A DNA stretch of 64,000 bases, taken from Litoditis marina (Eukaryota; Nematoda; Chromadorea; Rhabditida; Rhabditidae). The stretch spans positions 30,735,485-30,799,484 of the forward strand of contig OZ038433.1 of NCBI GenBank assembly GCA_964036275.1, written 5' to 3'. Numbering within the stretch: the stretch's first letter is position 1; every line of letters begins with the position of its first letter. The notes under the pieces were generated by a model that was given only the letters and a program-made list of their open reading frames with translations, was not told where the DNA came from and searched no databases. Position numbers and translations under genes: made by a program. This document shows, piece by piece, positions 35,374 to 47,283 of this stretch.

Positions 35374-37938
35374 TCAAAACGGAATGACGTCCAGATTTCT
35401 TCTGAAGTAGCCGCCGTTGTGCTGCTTCTGGAGAGAGTAAATCGACGGCACAAGCTCCTCCATGGATTGATCGATCTAAACTATCAAAGATATTTGTTGA
35501 ATAGAAAAGTCGAACAGTAAAATCATGTGTTTTCGTTGAGGAGATCAAGGAGAAAATCTATCTAGCTAATATTATCCAATCCTGCTAACTTCAGCGAAGG
35601 CAGTCTTGAACGGTGTTGTTGTACTGTTTTGCTGTGTCTGTAGCCAATCGTGTTTCAGTCGTTGTTCGAGAATTATGATGTGTGTGTAAGCCAAACTACA
35701 TTCTAATTATGACTCAATTTACAATTTCATTCAACATGGGGAAGATGAACTACAAACACAGTGGTATTGGGTGAATTCCTTCCCGAACCGGCTCTTCCCG
35801 AACCAAAAGCGAACCGATTCTTTCCGAACCAGTTGGTTCGTTCTAGAACCAAACCAAATTTAGGTCAACATAAGTGGAACTGAACTAATTCAAGTAACTA
35901 ATGCTGAAGTTGGTTCACTGCGTAACGTTTATTAGGGTTTGGTTTCAATGAAGGTTTGAGTACACAAACGGTTCCGTTTTTCACCGAACCAACTGGTTCG
36001 GGAAGAATCGGTTCGGTTTTGGTTCGGAAAGAGTCGGTTCGGGAAGAAATTTGCCGTGGTATGGGGCAAAATACACCGTGAATTGTTTTGGAGAGCTAAC
36101 CGAGTAACTCGAACCTGGTTACGTTAGCTAAACCACCGAATTCACAATTGTCTCCATGTTTCCTGTGCACGTATTTTGTTATTGAACAAAACAACTTCTA
36201 GTTTTATAGAGCAAACTAACTGTGAGTGCCGCGGCCTGTCCTCCCATATCAGTCTGAACCCAACCGGGACAGAACGAAGCCACCAGAATATGATCATCGG
36301 CCAAGTCGATGGCCATCGTCTTCGCTACGGAGTTCAAGGCGGACTGCAAAATTTCGGTTAAGGTATTCATGTTTATTGCAATATATTCATACTGGATGAA
36401 AACAATTACAGTTTTGTGCTATTTTGAAGTCTATTGGGAAAGTTCAATGCGAAATGTCTTCAATTCCAGTAAACTTTATGATTAAATATTTTACTGAGGA
36501 GGATTCATTAGAAATAAAACCCACTCGAAATGTTTTAACGTTGTTCTACTTCACATACCTTGCTCATTCTGTAAGCCAACATTCCCCACTTTCCCGAGCC
36601 GGTGGTATTGTCTCCAATCGAGGCCACACCAGATGAGATGTTCACAATCGCCGCACGATTGATCGAAAGCTCATCACTCGAATGAAGTTTCGATGCTCGC
36701 TCCAGAAGTGGTAGGAAGATCTGCAACATTAAATAATCAAAAAAATAGTCAGACAACTACTCTCTTCCGTTACAATAAGTAACGGAACGAGTGATTCATT
36801 TTCTACTCGTGCGACTTTTCGAATAACTTTGAGATCTTTTGCGCCAGAGTTCGCACTTTTTTGGGCCCCTTCTTGAACTCCACGAAACTGTTATAACAGA
36901 CGAATAGCAAGTCTTTGCACAGTACGATTGCCACACAGAATGCACTAAGCAACGAGCGTATCTGTCGCGAAAAGATACAGGTACTATATTTTATGATTTT
37001 ATTGAAGAGAATTGAACAAAATTTTCCATGGGATGAGACAAAAAATGCTTCACACCGTCGTAAGTATGAAAAGGACTATACCTGTGTGACGACTGCTACC
37101 GATATGGCGTTCACATTGACATTCTTGGCGAGATCCTCTCTGTTCGGTTCTTGTTTGGTGAAGTAGTTGACAATGATTCCAGCATTGTTAACAAGTACGG
37201 TGAGGCCGTCTTCTCCGACGATTTCGTCAACCTGCACAAAAGAACAGAAGAATAAGTCTCAATAAAACAAGAAATAGTATTTTTCTTCTGCAAAAATTCT
37301 GCGAGACATTTTGATCAAGAGAATTTCAGATCATGGGGGTTAGGTAAAATTTTATACAAAAGCTAATTTTTATTAAAAAAAAGTGGTGTCAAAGTCCACA
37401 TTGTGATAGTCCACAAAACATAAAAACGAGAACACCTATTTTGACTAACAAAAAGAGTAATAACTGAACTCACAGCTTTGTAGGCTTTCTTGATGGAGTC
37501 ATCATCGGTGACTTCCATCTCAATAATAGAGAGGCGCGGGTCGTTGAGAGCTTTCAAATCCTAAACAATACATTATATAAATTAAAATTTGATGAAAAGT
37601 AACATTTGGACAGTGCGTAGTGTATGATTTAAAATGTGTTGGGTTCCGTTAACTAAAATGAGCCAAAAGTACAACTTTGTTTGCGTGTCTAAAGGTTCAT
37701 CAATTCTACAGTTTTCAAGAAACCGAGTTAATGTTTGTTTCTCTTCCCAATACAACTTCCAGTCAACCGATAGCTGCTAACCCTAAAAATTACCCTTACA
37801 GTCTTATACCTCTGCCTTTTCCGGGTTTCTACATGCTCCGATGACATGCTTGATCTCCTTGTTTTGAAGGAAAGTTTTCACGAGACCCAACCCAATTCCG
37901 CGGTTCGCACCGGTTACAAGCACAGTTCTCGGGGACAT
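35374..37938 (-). CDS. Sniffer-like short-chain dehydrogenase, copy E
   Basis: Same family. Exons 37938-37810, 37560-37474, 37231-37082, 36720-36559, 36343-36221 and 35475-35374 join in phase 0 to 250 aa with all GT-AG sites in place. Motifs: TGANRGIG (9-16), NNAG (87-90), NISS (149-152), YRMSK (172-176), [10 protein letters not shown]. This is the most regular copy and a good reference for the cluster. Exon 1 is almost identical to that of copy F 21 kb away, including bases before the ATG, while other exons differ. Intron 5 contains a CCGAACC-rich hairpin. Predicted NAD(P)H carbonyl reductase in the cytosol; substrate unknown. Confidence 0.92.
35774..36050. repeat. CCGAACC-rich inverted repeat, SDR-E intron 5
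   Basis: Two arms of about 62 bp (35774-35841 and 35987-36050) are inverted. Both are built from repeated TTCCCGAACC and CCGAACCAGTTGG words. MITE-like; no coding content. Confidence 0.6.
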
Positions 37939-39022
37939 TATGGTCTGCAATATACTTCACATTCTATATAAATTTTCATCCTCCATCGAATGAGCATCAA
38001 ACAACTGAAACAGCATTTCGATACATAATATGTATAGCAACTTTTAGGAGACTTTTGAGCAAAAGCACGATACCGGCAGGTCGTTTGCAGTCGCTAAAAA
38101 AACCAATTGTTGAGGAAGAATACAGAGATGAATCAGTGATAACAACGAAAACGTGGAAAAATGAAACGATTCATCGAAACATGTTCCAGTAAACGAGAAA
38201 GGAATAGTAGAAAAGGAAGTTGCAAAAACATTCGTAGTTTGTAGTTATGAGTATTGTTTCCTATATGTAAGTGAGTTTTACTGCGTGAAATTTCAGTTTT
38301 TGAAATCATTGATGAACGTGACACACAATTGAAAAGAAAAGATTAATTCACGGTTTTGAAGCCATAAATCCTATAATAACAGAAAAACATAAATTCTTGA
38401 TGAAATACCAAAAGTCAATTGTAAAACATGAGAGTTATTTCGTTGGAAAATGTCGAACAACATATGTTTCCAGGGTATATTCGGAACAGTCAGCATTTTC
38501 TAAAATAAGCCCTTCGTGATGACAATTCAGTTGCGGCGACCTTTCAACTGTGTGTCGGGCAAACAAAAAACAAAAAAAATCAATGGCAGCGCAATCTATT
38601 CTGTTGTGAACACCCAACCAACTGATATACGGCTAGTCAAATAAAGTCATGTTAAACATGCTAAACACGAACGTTCGAAAAAGTTGAAGTTGAAAAATTA
38701 CTTAAGGTGTGTATTTCCTTCACTGCATTCTTTGAATAGGACCACTATTGAAATTGAATACGTTTGTAAATTAACCGTGCTCTATGATCTAAATATGTTT
38801 TTAAATTATTTTACTAGTAAATGCTAACAAAGTTTCAAACAATGAATGGATTTTCAGGTTTTCATCAAGAAAAATTAGTTTTTTTGCGCATATATTATAG
38901 AACAAAAAGTAGTAAAATGAGTAGTTCCATCGTGGATTTTCAGTCGATTTGCCCATTTAACCTCGATCAAAATGTGAATGAAAATAAGCATTCAGAGCGA
39001 AGAATTTATATAAATATTAATT
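37939..39022. other. upstream region of SDR copy E
   Basis: Probable promoter side of copy E. No further exon recognised on either strand. Confidence 0.3.
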
Positions 39023-39150
39023 TTCTATTTTTATATTTAACATCGCAAAATCAGCTCTCCGGTCTTCGGGCGGAAAACAAATGAGGTAGAATAATGTCAC
39101 GGTGAAGACCACGAGGGACATCATGAAGATAGCTATGGCACCCTTGGCGA
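39023..39150 (-). CDS. possible exon with one membrane helix
   Basis: On the minus strand an open stretch reads AKGAIAIFMMSLVVFTVTLF then YLICFPPEDRRADFAML and a stop, which looks like a real transmembrane segment followed by a short tail. The frame is closed by TGA just downstream of a good TTTCAG (39180), so the natural acceptor does not keep it open. It may be a remnant or start at the internal ATG-ATG. No partner exon found. Confidence 0.25.
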
Positions 39151-39569
39151 TTCTACCGGCCGGGGCGGGGCGTCATCTGAAATTAACCAGACTACAGACC
39201 GTGGCTTGATCCTTGTAGTTTGTTCTCTTTACAGACTTTCTTTCAAAAATTGTAACCGAGAAGCAATGGGATCAAACTACATACACAACGAGATAAAAAA
39301 AAACATACATCGTATCGACTTGCTTTGGGAAGAGTGAACCCTCTTTGCCAGAACACCTCGCCACCACGATCCCACTCTACGTTTTAGATGATTCAGAAAC
39401 ATTAGCGCCAATTTCGTACGATTTGTCGGTTGCAAAGGTGAGAAAGCGTAGAGGTCAACTAAACAGCAGAGAACCTCGGACAGTTTGCGTCTCTCTGACT
39501 TGCACACTCTCTCGTCGAGGCCGTTACAAAACTGGCTTGCCAAGGGAAATGTCGGAGACGAGCACTATG

Positions 39570-39680
39570 CTGTTAGTCAACTGCACGGTCACGTGAAACA
39601 TATTAAAGACAGCAGAACTCAGAAACGTGTAATGAAAAAGTGCACGATGCCTCATTAGAATGCTAACTTTACGTGGGTTC
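39570..39680. mobile_element. about 110 bp MITE, intergenic copy
   Basis: Fourth copy of the family at 18527, 30608 and 58505: GTTAGTCAACTGCACGGTCA at the left, ACTCAGAAACGTG in the middle, TCATTAGAATGCTAAC near the right. Its right end has lost part of the terminal repeat. Confidence 0.55.
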
Positions 39681-39900
39681 TAGTATGGACCATTCTGCGA
39701 TATCACAAACCCACCTGGCTCTTCCTCTGTAATAGAATTCTTCGTTTCCAGGGTGTAAACATACGGTAAATCGTATACACATGGATGCATTGGAGTAGTT
39801 GTTCAGACAGGTGAGGTGGAAAAATGAACTCAAATCAGAGATATCTTGTTTTGATTTTATACCAGTTGTTCGAATGAACAACATAACAGAACAGCCTAAT

Positions 39901-40735
39901 TAGGGTTGTTAAAGTCGAACTCGAGACTCGACTCGACTCGAAAAAACTCGAAAATTTTCGAGTTGAGTCAAACTCGAAACTCGAAAACTCGAAATTTCTC
40001 AAAACTCGAAAACTCGAAAACTCGAAAACTCGAAGTTTTCCAAAAACGCGAAAACTCGAAAACTCGAAAACTCGAAATTTTCCAAAATTCGAAAACTCGA
40101 AAACTCGAAATTTCCCAAAACTCGAAAACTCGAAATTTTGAACGCGAAAACTCGAAAATCAAAATTTCGGACTCGAAAAATGTCTCTTTTGGGTCCAAAA
40201 ACACTCAAAACTCGACTCGACTCGAAAAAACTCGAAAATTTTCGAGTCGAGTCGAACTCGAAACTCGAAAACTCGAAATTTTTCAAAACTCGAAAACTCG
40301 ATAACTCGAAAACTCGAAATTTCCCAAAACTCGAAAACTCGAAAACTCGAAATTTCCCAAAACTCGAAAACTCGAAATTTTGAACGCGAAAACTCGAAAA
40401 TCAAAATTTCGGACTCGAAAAATGTCTCTTTTGGGTCCAAAAACACTCAAAACTCGACTCGACTCGAAAAAACTCGAAAATTTTCGAGTCGAGTCGAACT
40501 CGAAACTCGAAAACTCGAAATTTCCCAAAACTCGAAAACTCAAAATTTTTTCAAAACTCGAAAACTCGAAATTTTTCAAAACTCGAAATTTTTCAAAACT
40601 CGAAAACTCGATAACTCGAAAACTCGAAATTTCCCAAAACTCGAAAACTCGAAAACTCGAAAACTCGAAATTTCCCAAAACTCGAAAACTCGAAAACTCG
40701 AAAACTCGAAATTTTGAACTCGATTAACAACCCTA
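39901..40735. mobile_element. hAT-like 835 bp element filled with a CGAAAACT repeat
   Basis: Terminal inverted repeats TAGGGTTGTTAA / TTAACAACCCTA, flanked by the direct 8 bp duplication AGCCTAAT (39893-39900 and 40736-40743). An 8 bp duplication plus TAGGG tips is the hAT pattern. Nearly the whole interior is CTCGAAAACTCGAAA with larger sub-blocks; the block around GTCTCTTTTGGGTCCAAAAA recurs (about 40180 and 40420) with a period near 240 bp. No transposase. The long open frames are an artefact of the repeat. Confidence 0.8.
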
Positions 40736-40743
40736 AGCCTAAT

Positions 40744-41139
40744 CCACTTGTTTTTTTAGAAACTATAGTCGAGCAGGGTGTTTTTCGTATATTTATTGGG
40801 CATATCACACATATTATTTGGTGTTTCTCTCCGCGTATAAATTGGAGAGACTCATTATATAAATTTGATTGTATCGTTCTCCACTAATCAGTTCGACTGG
40901 TGGTCCAATGAGAATTGTAGTTTAAAGTCTGATCGAAAGCGGAAATGGAATAAAAAACAATCAACATGAACAGAGCAAAATCGCTAGACATGAGTTAGTT
41001 GTGATAGACTTCAACGGATGTTTTTACCTTCATTATTTTCAGCCAGAAACAGTACAAGCTAAAGCCGGATTTTATATCACCAGGAAACGCTGAAATGTAC
41101 ATATAGATAGCACATTTCACAAAGTAACATAGTTGTGAT
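40744..41139. other. spacer downstream of the Gly-rich gene
   Basis: Likely 3'UTR and flank of the minus-strand gene that follows; nothing else seen. Confidence 0.3.
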
Positions 41140-41240
41140 CTATTTCCCGATACCAAGTCCGCTCGAGATATCAATTGGACCCACACCGGGAACGCCGATT
41201 CCGACACCCGAGCCGATTCCAACTATACCTGGGTTGCCAC
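41140..41240 (-). CDS. alternative last exon of the Gly-rich gene
   Basis: After TTTCAG the sequence encodes GNPGIVGIGSGVGIGVPGVG then PIDISSGLGIGK and TAG. Its phase equals that of the upstream last exon at 42174-41909, which already ends in its own TAA, so the two are mutually exclusive ends of one transcript, or this one belongs to a truncated duplicate. Confidence 0.55.
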
Positions 41241-44200
41241 CTGAAACATTCAGTTGAGCGTTTCGTTGATGAGAAAATAGTAAGAGAAACCAACGTTCAC
41301 GTCAGTATGCTCGATTGTTGTTTAGAATCAAACATCAACAGCTACTACAGGCGAATCATACTTAATATGTATGATCGTAATATGGTCGTAAGATGTAATA
41401 TGACGTGTATGTATGTAATATGCATAATATGTATGATGTATGTATTATCGATCGTGTTGTCAACTGTCAACTATTTAGATGCCCGCCAAGACTGTTGTTG
41501 TATTTAGCAAGAATCAAAAATCCTTCTCTGATTAGCTCGGTTGCATAACAACACTTCTTAGTTTTTGAGAAAAACAAACATGTGTTGTCCTCAACACGCT
41601 TGGAAGAAGAGTAAGAATGTGCGCTACAGTGCTCGATCGGAGAACGACAATAATGATTTGTTGCACTGTTTAGTACCCATACCCCCGGAATATTCGACTA
41701 TTCGACAAAACATACTTCGTTTTTAGATTCGAAATCGTGAAATTCAGTGATCTTGCATCAAAATAGACGAATATTCGGCGAACAAAGTTCGTTTATCGCT
41801 TTTTCTGGCTATTCGGTAAACTTACCTGGGGTATGATCGTACACTTGAATTATTCTATCTCACAACTATGCTTTCACCTTATGATTAGATGAATGAGAGC
41901 TTTGACTTTTATTTACCCAATCCGCCAATGCCCGGAGCCCCGATGCCTAGACCAGTGTGAACACCGATACCGCCAGCACCACCGCCACCGACACCGCCGC
42001 CACCGCCGACACCGTTCACACCGCCAACGCCACCGACACCGCCCAGACCGCCTAGACCACCAACACCGCCACCACCGACACCAGCACCGACACCGCTACC
42101 GACATCGCCGACTTCACCACCACCGCTACCGCCGCCGACACTACCAACGCCACCGACGCCACCCGCACTGGTACCTTAAAACAAGGGTTTTGGACCAAAA
42201 AAAGAGCAGGCAGCACGGTTTCCAAATAAGATAATAACACTCACTTTGAGAAAAAACAAGCCAAATTAGTGGTTTCTGAAAATGTTTTTCCGCGTTGAAG
42301 ATAAACTACAGGACCGTCGTATAGAAGTTTCGCAAAATGTTAATCCTGATTTTGGTTTTGTTCGCGTCACACTCTAAAATATACGTGTTTAAAAGTGGTT
42401 TGCAGCAAAAGCAGAGTAACCATTCCATCAGAGACTTGGGTTGGCACAAATTGTTTCCTGATCTAGGCTTATGTGCCAGGAGGTTTGTATTCTCTCGAAT
42501 AGTACTAAAAATTATATTAGTATTGAAAATCGGCAAACACAATGAAAATTCAGACATTTTACCAACCTGCGCTCTGTGGTTGATGTTCATGAAGGTGTTC
42601 TCGTTCACGTGCTTTCTGGTTTTCACGTGCTCTCTCGATGTCAGCACTGTCTGTCTTGTGAAAATTATTGCTTTCTGTGGCTCCGTTTTCTCCAACAAAC
42701 TTTCTCACCCATGCCTCCTAGAATTCAAAACTCAGAACCAGTGTCATTACAATATTACGTAATGCTTTACAATATTGTACGAAAGAAGGACGGTTATGTG
42801 GTCCAATCCGAACGCTTCAGTCCTTTAAACTGCAATACATTTTCCAATTGCAGTTCAGAGGACCGTTGACACGGGATTGGTCCACATAATCGTCCTACTT
42901 TAAGCAATATAATGATACAGAACGTTATGTACTCGAAAAGAGAAGAAGATGAAGTTGAGTACAGCCGCGATTTTAAATTGCGCTTCGTTCGTCCTATATG
43001 ATAAAAGACATTAAAAATAAATTTATCTCACATACAGCAAAAGGTGTTTTTTTATTCAAGTTTTGTTTACGAATATTTCCGTCGTAGAACAATAGCCGAA
43101 TTCTCGCATTCAATGAATAGTTCTACTTGGCGAGATGAAGTGTTTGATGGTCCCAAACAGTGATACTCGTTCCGGTCATATTATGCAGCGTTAACAAATG
43201 GAAAATATATGTAATGATTCGCAAATAAGTATATTCATAAGTTTGAAGTACGTTCACGAACCTCGTTATCCCAAGATATTGTTGTTTTTCTAGGCGCTTG
43301 AGTTGTGGTGGTTGGTTCTGTTTCTTCTGGAAACAGTTCACTCTAAGGTTTATTTTAAAGTTTATTTCTATGAGAATATTGTTTTTCTTGGCGTGTAGAA
43401 ATATGATATATAGAGAGAAAAAATTGCCGAATTTGTAGTTATATTTGTGAAAACATCTATAAGCTTTACACTGGCTATTTAGTAACTCATGTGTTGCTGG
43501 TAACGGGGGCATGGTATGAAGTTTCTGGTTTTCACGTTTCACACGACAAATTAGATAAACATACCACTTCATTAGATAAACTTATCCCTCACTTCGCATT
43601 TGTTCACTTATTTGTAATTGTCTACGGTCGATCTCAACATATTTTGTGTTTATAATGTTGCGAGGTAAATTTTGAAATTTAAGTACTAATTGAAATACCT
43701 ACGTTGCTCCGGTCAAGTCGACCGTTTTGATAGTGAACAGATTCCCAAATCTACGATCACTTTATGGACCATATTTATTCACCTGAGTCAGAGTCGAAGG
43801 TTTCGAGATGGAACTTCTTCTTGTGATGATGTTTTCTGTGTGGTCTACGATGTCGCTTGTGGGTTGGGTATTGACCGTGTTGGTTATTGTAAGAACCTCC
43901 TTGGTAGGGACTGAAATGGAATGGATACGTTGTGCAAGTTTGCCGATCAGACATCAAACTTGTATGCATATCTTTCCATGTATGGTTTTTTTCTCATTTA
44001 GCGCGCCGCGAGCGTATTTCATAAATAAAAAATAAACAAATTGTGAGGATTGGACGGGACAAAGAAAGAGGGGTAGGAGAGAGATTTGAATCTATCTTCC
44101 AGTGACAGACAGAAAGAATGAGAAAGAACGTGATAGAGAAGAAGAAAAGGGCGAGAAAGAGAGAGGTAGATAGAATGAGGAAGAGAGAAATAGAGGAAGG

Positions 44201-44701
44201 GAAATAGTAGAGGTAGAAGGATAGAGACATCAAAAACTCAGAAAAGTGGGTCGAAAACACGTGAGTTGTGAAGTACCCACGGACTGACCTACAGAAACAA
44301 GTACACTGACATTGTTGATAGAGCTGGTGTTGATTGCAGGCATATCCGCTGAGAGACCCACGGAATTCTGCAAAATTGATTATTTATGCTTAAGATGAAC
44401 AACTTTGCTGAAACCATTTCAAATATGCTGTAAAATCAATATGCTCCACAATCAAGAACTTGAACTTTTCTACCCGTCATATAAGTTGCAAACATAATAT
44501 GGACGGTAACCTTTCCCACATATTTTGTAAAAAAAAAGTTCATGAGACTTCATATAAGTCTAGTGATACTTCCGAAATAACATTTTTCACAAACACGTTT
44601 TTAGCGAAGGAAAAATCCTCGTATTTCATTAAAAGCAACTCACTGGCAAAGGAAGAAATAACCAAGTAGCAGAAAAGTGCAGTTCTGAGAATCGTTGTCA
44701 T
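41140..44701 (-). CDS. secreted Cys/His/Gly-rich protein with two alternative last exons
   Basis: Exons 44701-44644, 44367-44289, 43910-43783 and 42650-42567 are followed by either 42174-41909 or 41240-41140. Phases match throughout (1,2,1,1), giving 204 aa with the first last exon and 149 aa with the second. The N-terminus MTTILRTALFCYLVISSFAS is a good signal peptide. Next come a small Cys cluster (CNQHQLYQQCQCTCFC), a Lys/His-rich stretch (THKRHRRPHRKHHHKKKFH), the acidic DSDSGDSADIE and a charged segment rich in RE repeats. The long last exon is almost all Gly-Val-Gly and ends GIGAPGIGGLGK. The short one has the same style and ends SSGLGIGK. I do not recognise a family. Low-complexity composition suggests an extracellular structural or metal-binding peptide; that is inference. 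The 84 nt fourth exon has a weak acceptor. Confidence 0.65.
42783..42897. mobile_element. 115 bp MITE in an intron of the Gly-rich gene
   Basis: Inverted ends AGGACGGTTATGTGGTCCAAT and ATTGGTCCACATAATCGTCC around a core AAACTGCAATACATTTTCCA that is itself palindromic with TTGCAGTT. A second copy lies at 59885-60005. Confidence 0.65.
44040..44235. repeat. purine-rich (GA)n-like tract
   Basis: About 190 bp of degenerate GAGAGA/AAGAGA sequence in intron 2 region of the Gly-rich gene. Confidence 0.6.
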
Positions 44702-45479
44702 TCCGCTAGCGAGGCTAAGTATTCTGCAAGTGTGCCATTGAGTTCCGTGAATAAAAAATAGTTTCAGTTTTATAAACATATTCATATCATCACGTTTATA
44801 AAATGAAATAATATTATATTCAATCCAATGTTCTGTTAATCTAACTTCACAAAGATACATCTTCGGTGCCACAGTCAGTAATGATTTGTTGTATCTCAAT
44901 CATTGTAAAGTAAAATGCCAAAGAACTGGAGACAATACATTCCAAGTTATATGGATGCAACTTGAAACACTGGAACGAATATATGAGATATAATAATAAT
45001 AATTTAAGGTTTATTGTGCATAGTTCATACAAGATTTCATTACGAAACGCATGTTGACATGAGAACCATTCTACTAGGGAACCGACCTGAACAGTGAGGT
45101 TTTTGTCGAACTGTCTCGAAATATGCCACCACAACTAAAGAAAGGCAGTTACAGATCCGCGTGATTGATAGATCAAGTTGTCAGACGTGAAACAATGTTG
45201 TTGTTCATTTCGTTTGCTTACAAACAATTTCGTGTTTTCACTGAAAAGAAGAAGAATCGTGTTCCATAATTACATACCGTGTTGTTCTGAGCAACCTGTT
45301 GGCTGGGAAAGTTGTTGAAAATTCGTACTGGTTTCCAAGTCATGTCAGACAGTCAAATGTTTCAAGTTGTAGTCATATTATGAGCGGAGAAAACTTGAAA
45401 GTCTAGTTCGTCAGACAAACTGGGCGAAAATCGACTGAGTTTGTTCAGAGAAACTATAGTCGTCGCCCTTAGAAAAACG
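44702..45479. other. upstream region of the Gly-rich gene
   Basis: Should contain the promoter of the minus-strand gene. No additional exon with clear coding features was found. Confidence 0.3.
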
Positions 45480-45640
45480 GGAGGGTACTGTATATCTCAC
45501 TTTCCGCTGTGTACGCACACATGTCTTCCATTCCAAAGCTCGCCGGCTATGTGCTCTAATAGCGCAGTGGTTAGCGCCCAGTTACGATTCTTTTGCTCGC
45601 TGGTATCGATTTCGGCGAGAGACAGAAGTTTATAAAATTG
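45480..45640 (+). repeat. tRNA-derived SINE-like repeat, family 1
   Basis: Leader TGTATATCTCACTTTCCGCT, then tRNA-like part with A-box TAGCGCAGTGGTTAGCGCC and B-box-like GGTATCGATTTCG, then AGAGACAGAAGTTTATAAA. Clearest forward copy of the family found at 2567 and 22395. Confidence 0.65.
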
Positions 45641-46169
45641 TCACTCACATGAGTAACAAATGTTTGGACCTGAAAATGCAAAGTCGTTGCATTTCCTCAC
45701 CTAGAGCAATTTTTGTGAGAACTGGCTTTTGATAGACTTATAGTCGTGGACCACGGATAATCGGATGAAAAGACGGTGTTATGAGTTGGCCATGTGTTAG
45801 CAGAAGCGCGCTGATGGCATCAATCAATACCAATTTTGGGAAAGTCTGCCAACGCATTGTTCTTTCAATTTCAATTTTGTTACGTAGTGTTGGTTTATTC
45901 TTTTTGAATGAGTTCTATCATTTCGAAACATTCCTTCCGAAACCACTATAGAAATAATAGAGACGAAATATATAAATGGGAGGCAGTTTGAGACATAATG
46001 CCTTTTTTATATATGAAAGATATCTCGACAAATGTTTGGACTGTCCTATTATTTTCTAATTCACTATCTTGAAACGTTGTGAATCTACCGGACATTTACT
46101 AACTAGGAATGCCTGCTTAACTGCAATATCAAGAGCGGTTACATTATGTTTCCTTCTCGTGTACGACAG

Positions 46170-46260
46170 AAGTTGGCCCAATTAGCGCAGTGGCAGTACG
46201 GCGGTGTTAGCGTCCAGCTGGCCACGGGTTCAATTCCCGTCAAAATAATTTTCTGTCCAA
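46170..46260 (+). repeat. tRNA-like sequence
   Basis: A-box TTAGCGCAGTGGCAGTACGG and a perfect T-arm (ACGGG TTCAATT CCCGT). The 7 nt after the T-arm (CAAAATA) find no partner at the 5' side, so no acceptor stem forms. Best read as a SINE head or tRNA pseudogene. The stretches 45641-46169 and 46261-46814 hold nothing else I recognise. Confidence 0.5.
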
Positions 46261-46814
46261 AACTTACGCGCTGTGTATTTCTCTCATTTGAAATGGTCTA
46301 CCCCTATATCAGAGAGTTAGGAGCGGTATAGTTTGGCTGCATGCAACATTTTAACGTTTTGTTCATGGTGGTGTGTTTATATTTATCATTTGTCGTCTCC
46401 GTACTGCCAAAAATGGACGATTACCAGATTACCAAAAAAGTCCTGTTTTGAGATATTGCAGAGAGTGATCAAACTTCAATTGTAGTTTCATCTGTGTAAC
46501 ACATCGCAATGTTTGACAAAAATTATAACAGAACTAAATGAAGACCCTTATAGTTAAAAACCTGCAATAATTCTTTTCAGCAACATGAGAATAAAATTTC
46601 GAAAACGGAATTTCTCGGTGTTTATTCAACTCGACTCAGTCGTGACACATTGCGACTGAACACCGTCAGGTTACATGTTGTCCTGAACCGCTTTGTCCAA
46701 CTGCTTCAGGAAAAAAACACACTAGAGAACATTTTACTATGATCGAAGACTTTCATTTATTCATTTGATACGCACTAGGCGTGCTAAATGGAGAAAAAAC
46801 ATACATGACATGGT

Positions 46815-47050
46815 GAGGAGTGCATCTCAGGCGACTGCATGTCCCAGGTACAAGAACGGGACGTCCCATGTCCCGGTACTGTTCCGGGACAGTACCAAAA
46901 ATTACGGTAGAAATGGAGCATATTTGCATATAAAAGTCAGGATAGAGGAGAATGTTTGTCATCCTTTATGCAAATATGCTCCATTTCTACCGTAATTCTT
47001 GGTACCGTCCCGGGACAGTACCTGGGACATGCGACTGCTGAGATACAAGG
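46815..47050. mobile_element. inverted-repeat element with GTCCCGGGAC palindromes
   Basis: Arms of about 95 bp: ATCTCAGGCGACTGCATGTC ... TACGGTAGAAATGGAGCATA on the left and the reverse on the right, ending GACTGCTGAGAT. The arms contain GGTACTGTTCCGGGACAGTACC-like self-palindromes. Spacer about 40 bp. No coding content. Confidence 0.65.
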
Positions 47051-47279
47051 TTGATGTTTGATCTGGCAAACTTGCATTGCGACAAATCAATATTCTGTAA
47101 CCGAGATCTTTGTGAGCACAGAACTTTTCTAGAATGGAAAACGAAATAGCCACCGCTGAGCTTTTTTTCTTTAGCGCATATATTTACATTTACATAATTA
47201 CATATTTATTCATTAACGTCGCTTCGTTACGAGGCGGTGATATATCATACATAAGGATCCAGGTGATCGAGAAAGGAGC
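47051..47279. other. spacer before the LTR element
   Basis: No gene recognised. Confidence 0.3.
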
Positions 47280-47283
47280 CAGG

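Noticed and set aside
39906..40727. Several long open frames on both strands
   Set aside because: They are translations of the CGAAAACT repeat in multiple frames, not genes.
41893..42234. 113-codon plus-strand His/Arg-rich frame
   Set aside because: Antisense shadow of the Gly-rich last exon.
42306..42698. 130-codon minus-strand frame
   Set aside because: Overlaps the 84 nt fourth exon of the Gly-rich gene in another frame; the short exon fits the gene's phases.
43123..43572. 149-codon open frame on the minus strand
   Set aside because: Lies in an intron of the Gly-rich gene, is AT-rich, and shows no domain or splice context; most likely chance.
46170..46260. Functional tRNA gene
   Set aside because: T-arm and boxes are good but no acceptor stem can form; the same holds for the other tRNA-like heads.
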